Origin: Salminus brasiliensis
Lineage: Eukaryota; Chordata; Actinopteri; Characiformes; Bryconidae
Direction: 5' to 3'
Assembly (NCBI RefSeq): GCF_030463535.1
Contig: NC_132891.1
Coordinates: 5,272,318-5,336,317 of the forward strand
DNA: 64,000 nt
Part shown: positions 59,961-64,000 of the stretch, one piece after another
How positions within the stretch are numbered: position 1 is the stretch's first letter
Layout: every line of letters begins with the position of its first letter
The notes under the pieces: generated by a model
Databases searched by the model: none
What the model was told of the DNA's origin: nothing
Seen by the model: only the letters and a program-made list of their open reading frames with translations
Made by a program: the position numbers and the translations under genes

Positions 59961-60496
59961 TACACTATATGTCCAAATGTTTGTGGACACCCCTTCTACT
60001 CAATGCATTCAGCTACTTTAAGTTGCACCTGTTGCTGACACAGTCACTGTGGAGGACACCTGCCAATAGAATAGGACTTTCTGGAGCAGATCAACATGAA
60101 TTTATTGGCCCCATGCTAATACCATGCCAGGCGTGGGCTAGAGGGGTATATAAAGCCCCCCCCCCCCCCCCCCCCAGCATTGAGCTGTGGAGCAGTGGAA
60201 GAACTGTGTTCTCTGGAATGATGGATGGTGGTGGTGCTCCATCCAATACTTTTAGGATGAGTTGGGGAGTTGTGGATGAGGTGGAGTGGTGATCGTCCAG
60301 CATCCTGACCTCGATAAACGGTCCCCTCGCTAAATGGAATCACAGCAATGCTCCTCCAAAATCAAGTATAAAGCCGTCTTCTCTGGACAGTAGAGACAGT
60401 TACTCCAACAGAAGCAGGAGAAACTCCTTTTTTAAGATCCTTGATTTCAGAAACAACAAATGAGCAGGTGTCCCAATACTTTTGTCCATATAGTGT
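59961..60496 (-). mobile_element. MITE family 1 copy in the last cfap100 intron
   Basis: It is bounded by cactatatgtccaaatgttt and ttttgtccatatagtgt, with both terminal inverted repeats present. It carries an expanded run of 20 C (60156-60175) where other copies have about 6. It fills most of the intron 59919-60652. Confidence 0.8.
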
Positions 60497-60652
60497 GTGT
60501 ACAGCTGTCTGAATAAAACTCCTTGCTTTGTGTAAACATGGTCATGTGAAAGTGGAATAAGCTAAATTAGTATAAAATTTGCATAGTAGACCCATCACTG
60601 TCTTGTCTACTTGTGTAAAGTGCTTTTTTTTAACTCCAACTTTAAACGTCAG

Positions 60653-60844
60653 ACTGGCAGAAAACTGACCGCGCAGTTGCCACCTCTACGGAAAGTGACC
60701 AGGGAAAGCAAGGAGGATGGCGCTGATGACGAGCTGGAGAAGAACCTGTGTTATTTCTCCCAGCACGTCCGTCCTCCCTCTCCTCACATCAGCATCCCTC
60801 CCTCCCCGCCAACACCCTCCCACCACCTGACCCCACACAGATAA
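60653..60844 (+). CDS. cfap100: cfap100 last coding exon
   Basis: It follows acceptor ttaaacgtcag in phase 0 and reads TGRKLTAQLPPLRKVTRESK, then EDGADDELEKNLCYFSQ and a proline/serine/histidine-rich tail ending PSHHLTPHR before TAA. The GRKL...PP block followed by an acidic EEELxxFF-like motif (here DDELEKNLCYFS) matches the family C-terminus. The Pro-rich extension after CYFSQ is longer than I recall for mammals. A polyadenylation signal lies 22 nt past the stop. Confidence 0.85.
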   Translation, partial: TGRKLTAQLPPLRKVTRESKEDGADDELEKNLCYFSQHVRPPSPHISIPPSPPTPSHHLTPHR

Positions 60845-60865
60845 CAAGAGTTAATGCAGTAATTA

Positions 60866-60871
60866 AATAAA
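60866..60871 (+). terminator. cfap100 polyadenylation signal AATAAA
   Basis: A canonical hexamer 22 nt downstream of the cfap100 stop codon, implying a very short 3' UTR. It is followed within about 60 nt by T-rich sequence (tcctctttctggccctcctttc). Confidence 0.6.
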
Positions 60872-61210
60872 AAGCAGCGTTCCCGCACCTCCTCTTTCTG
60901 GCCCTCCTTTCATCGTGGTGTATTTTCAGCAGAATGATCTCAGACACGACTAAAAAGCTAAAAGCTGCTAAATGGAAAGCCTGGGAAACAAAAGACTGAT
61001 AGACTGATGACGAGCGCAGTCAGGGGCTCGCTTTGAAGGAAAAGAGCTTTGCAGCTTTGGAGCCGTGACTCACATCTTTAAAGGTGAGGGATGTGTAGGG
61101 TCTAAGTTTCAGTATTACAGATCAGCTGGGATAGATGAAGAGCTTCATTCCGAAATTCAAAATCAGGCCATTTTGATCAACAATACAATAGGAAATGAGC
61201 TGCAGCTGAA

Positions 61211-61394
61211 ACTGTGTTCTCTGGAATCATGATGGTGGTGCTCCATCCGGTACTTTTAGGATGAGTTGGAGATGATCAAAATCTAGTAGAAAGTCTTCTT
61301 CTTCCCTGGACAGTAGAGACAGTTACTCCTACAAAAGCAGAAGACCCTGAGAAGATTGGATTGAGCAGGTGTCCCAATACTTTTGTCCATTTAG
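61211..61394 (-). mobile_element. MITE family 1, truncated and internally deleted
   Basis: It retains actgtgttctctggaatcat, gtacttttaggatgagttgg, agacagttactcctacaaaa and caatacttttgtccat. Confidence 0.65.
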
Positions 61395-61809
61395 ACAATG
61401 GAGCATTTCACACTAAAGCCACCTGAATGACTTTGTGTGTTTCTGCAGAAGTATTGAACATTTGTTGAAGCTCTTCCTCAACCCTTTAAAGCCCAATCCA
61501 TTAAATAATTGCCAGGAAATGGAAAATCCTTAAAACTGGAGTATTTATTTGATCTTCTGATCAATTATTAAAAATAAATAAATAAATAAAGGATAGGACT
61601 TTTATTTTGTATCATATATTTTTAAAGCAAACTAAAATAATAATAATAAACCCCATTTAATCCACCATTTTATTTTTTTTGTAGTATTGTTGCATATTAT
61701 ATATATATATATATTACAAAAATTATTAAATAATAATCCACAATTATATATAATACTGTTATACGTGTATACGAAGCTAATATATTTTAATGCTAGCACT
61801 TCCTTTCTG

Positions 61810-62015
61810 CCAAATTTGACCAAGGTGCCTGGAGGGAAGCGCCGTATACCCGGCTCTGACGCCAGTGACAGCCAGCGCCGCACTAGTGTGATGTGGGGGT
61901 GAGCGCCATCCACCCACCCTAGAGAGAGCAAGGGTTCCAAATGCGCTCTCTCTCTCATGCATGATCAGTATTCGAACCAGGGATCCTCTGATCACAGTGA
62001 CAGCGCCTTGGTCCA
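61810..62015 (-). mobile_element. SINE family B fragment, reverse orientation
   Basis: gagcgccatccacccaccct, gtattcgaaccagggatcct and flanking pieces match family B in reverse. It is followed by a C14 run at 62018-62031. Confidence 0.5.
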
Positions 62016-62129
62016 CTCCCCCCCCCCCCCCTTCCTTTATGGAAAATGACATGATTCACAGGACTTCAGTGACTGATTCCTGGGCTAAAAAGCAGACTAA
62101 GCACAGGGAACTTCACAAGACATCCATGC

Positions 62130-62135
62130 TTTATT
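62130..62135 (-). terminator. Possible polyadenylation signal of a minus-strand neighbour
   Basis: TTTATT on the plus strand reads AATAAA on the minus strand. The ~250 bp to its right are non-repetitive, GC-balanced and unlike the flanking AT-rich DNA, as in a 3' UTR. In mammals ZXDC lies tail to tail with CFAP100, so a zxdc 3' end is a reasonable guess, but no coding exon is seen. Confidence 0.25.
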
Positions 62136-63091
62136 TAAAAATGTGATAAAACACTGATGGCATAGAAAAGAGTACAGCTGTCCTCCACATCCGTACACAG
62201 CGCTGTCAGACACGCTCAGCTCTAGACAGCAGACTCGGGCGTTCTGCACAAACACCTGGGATTATTCTAGTAAACAACAAACACTGTTCACCGCACGGAG
62301 CAACACCAGGACCAGCACAATGAAACAGTGGCACAAACTGGATGGAAGTCAAATATGAGCTGGATCTCACTGGATCTCACTGGTTCAGCCATGCACTGTG
62401 TGTATGCAACATGTGGCCAATGAGGGGATTTGAGGAAACACATCCATTAGGTTTAAGATATGCTTATTAAAAACACGTCATCACGTCATACACCTCCCCC
62501 TCCCATCGCCCCCGCTTCATAATATGTGTCATTAATAACTGTGTAGTTACACATGAATAATCCAGGTAATAACAGTGTAATAACTACATATTGTGTGTAT
62601 CTCCACAGCTGTAACAGCATAATCTCTCATATATGGTTAGACATGTGTATAATAACATCAGACTAATTGTATTTATGGCTGATTCCTCAACTGGGGTCAC
62701 TTATTACCACCTTAATATCTTTTTAATTCTAGAATTAAGGCCCTACTGATGGCCAACGTTGAGCTTTTATTTTTTACAACTAAGTTATTTCATATTTATT
62801 TAATTACACAACACAGAAATCCAGGCCATTCAAATCCAGGTCACTTACTTTTTTACACTTTCACTACTTTTTGTCTGTATCCTCTAGAGCTCTCTGCTGG
62901 TGTCGTACGACCATGCTGACTGAAAATGGACTTTTAGGAAGTTGGATTCCTAAACAGCCAAAAAAGCAGAGATGGTGAAGCTGAAAGGCTGCCATTCCCA
63001 TCACCAGGTGTCATTACCGTAATCCCAAGTCTCCATCATTTTATTCAGAGAAAATACCCTAGCTCATATTCGCTGTCGAGAACTGAGTAAC
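62136..63091. other. Possible 3' UTR of a minus-strand gene, otherwise unassigned
   Basis: No ORF of note on either strand; see the polyadenylation signal at 62130. Confidence 0.25.
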
Positions 63092-63302
63092 ACTGGTGGC
63101 TCAGTACCGGCTATTGATGACAGGGTTGTGGGTTCGATACCCAGGCTCGGCAAGCTGCCACTGTTGGGCCATTGAGCAAGGCCCTTGACCCTCTCTGTTC
63201 CCTGGGCGCCGCTGTGCTCACTGTCATGGTGTGTGTGTGTTACTCATTAGTGTGTGTGTGTGTGTTCACTGCATGGATCGGTTAAAGGCGGAGGCCAGAT
63301 TC
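63092..63302 (+). mobile_element. SINE family A copy
   Basis: It shows cactggtggctcagtaccgg, acagggttgtgggttcgata and a body as in the 20.9 kb copy. Part of the A-box region is deleted. Confidence 0.7.
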
Positions 63303-64000
63303 CACAAATGATGAATATGGTTGTCTTGACTACTGAGTAACACTACTAGTTTAATATACACCTTAAATATATTAAAATAATGTGAATATTCAAATATTTC
63401 GTTTGATAAACATTGTCGTAACAATCTGAATGGTAATGACACTTCAAAATCTAAATTTACTTAATGATCAAGAGGAATACATGATTCATTTACTCACTAT
63501 TAATCTTTGTTTCTATGGTTACATAAACACAAACAGGTGTTAACTTTAACTTTTCAAACAATCCTTAGAGAAATCACAGGCTGTTGCGGTAATGACTACA
63601 GATGGTAATATATTGTTCAAAATATGTGTAGATTTGTAGAAATATGAGCGTAAATAATATATTCTGTTTTCTAAATATTACAGTTATTATAAATATAACA
63701 TAAATTGGGTCATTTTGTTAAAAGTTTGTTATGATTATTTTTCAGAATTTTGAAACACCAAAGTTTAAAAGTCTGGGTTGGGGATGAGGCCAAAGTAGAA
63801 AAGTTATTTATGTAAAAAGTAAAAAAAAAAAAGGAAAAACAAAAAAGGGGAAAATGATTTTTGGTGGCAATAAATCAATTTTATTCATCATTTATTCACA
63901 TATTTTAGCTATTATAAGCTATATAAGCTATTTATTTTGTAAAATAGTTATTTGGTGACATGAATTTATAATATTTTAAAGTTAACCTAATTGAAGAATC
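63303..64000. other. AT-rich non-coding end of window
   Basis: Nothing recognised. Confidence 0.4.

Noticed and set aside
59804..60292. 162-codon plus-strand frame overlapping a cfap100 exon
   Set aside because: It reads the real exon in the wrong frame, then runs into intron and MITE sequence.

Overview
This is vertebrate nuclear DNA, almost certainly from a ray-finned fish. The evidence is split genes with GT-AG introns, a degenerate Tc1-like transposon, tRNA-derived SINE families, many copies of one TA-flanked MITE, and heavy microsatellite and minisatellite content. Repeat types suggest an otophysan (characin/catfish-like) teleost, but that is inference. No bacterial, CRISPR or phage features are present, and well under 5% of the window codes for protein.

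Two genes are supported. KLF15 (Kruppel-like factor 15) is on the minus strand. Its large coding exon is at 35820-36985 and its last coding exon at 26526-26694, separated by a 9.1 kb intron. The exons join cleanly into a 444-residue protein with three C2H2 zinc fingers. A TATA/CCAAT promoter with a short non-coding exon is proposed near 39.84-40.08 kb. To its right, on the plus strand, lies the 3' half of cfap100 (ccdc37), a ciliary protein of the axonemal MIA complex, in five exons between 56911 and 60844. The two genes are head to head, as I recall for the mammalian KLF15-CFAP100 locus. A possible minus-strand transcript end at 62.13 kb would fit the next syntenic gene (ZXDC in mammals), but no coding exon of it is visible.

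Layout: 1-25 kb is gene-poor and repeat-rich (possible solo LTR, 33-bp minisatellite, Tc1-like element at 8.4-9.8 kb, 298-bp tandem array, SINEs, MITEs). 25-37 kb is KLF15 with a repeat-filled intron. 37-41 kb is KLF15 intron 1 and the proposed promoter, flanked by two blocks of a TGACCA-rich minisatellite. 41-56 kb is an inter-promoter region or unresolved 5' cfap100 introns, with an ~80-bp satellite, a nested set of insertions and a 1.2 kb (ACT)n array. 56-61 kb is cfap100. 61-64 kb is mostly AT-rich non-coding DNA with SINE and MITE fragments.

I found no previously undescribed biological system. The observations most worth checking are a (GA)n microsatellite inside a cfap100 exon that is out of frame by one unit, GT-repeat tracts at three 3' splice sites in the two genes, and the paired minisatellites around the proposed KLF15 promoter. 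Statements about family alignments and consensus repeats come from memory, not from a search.
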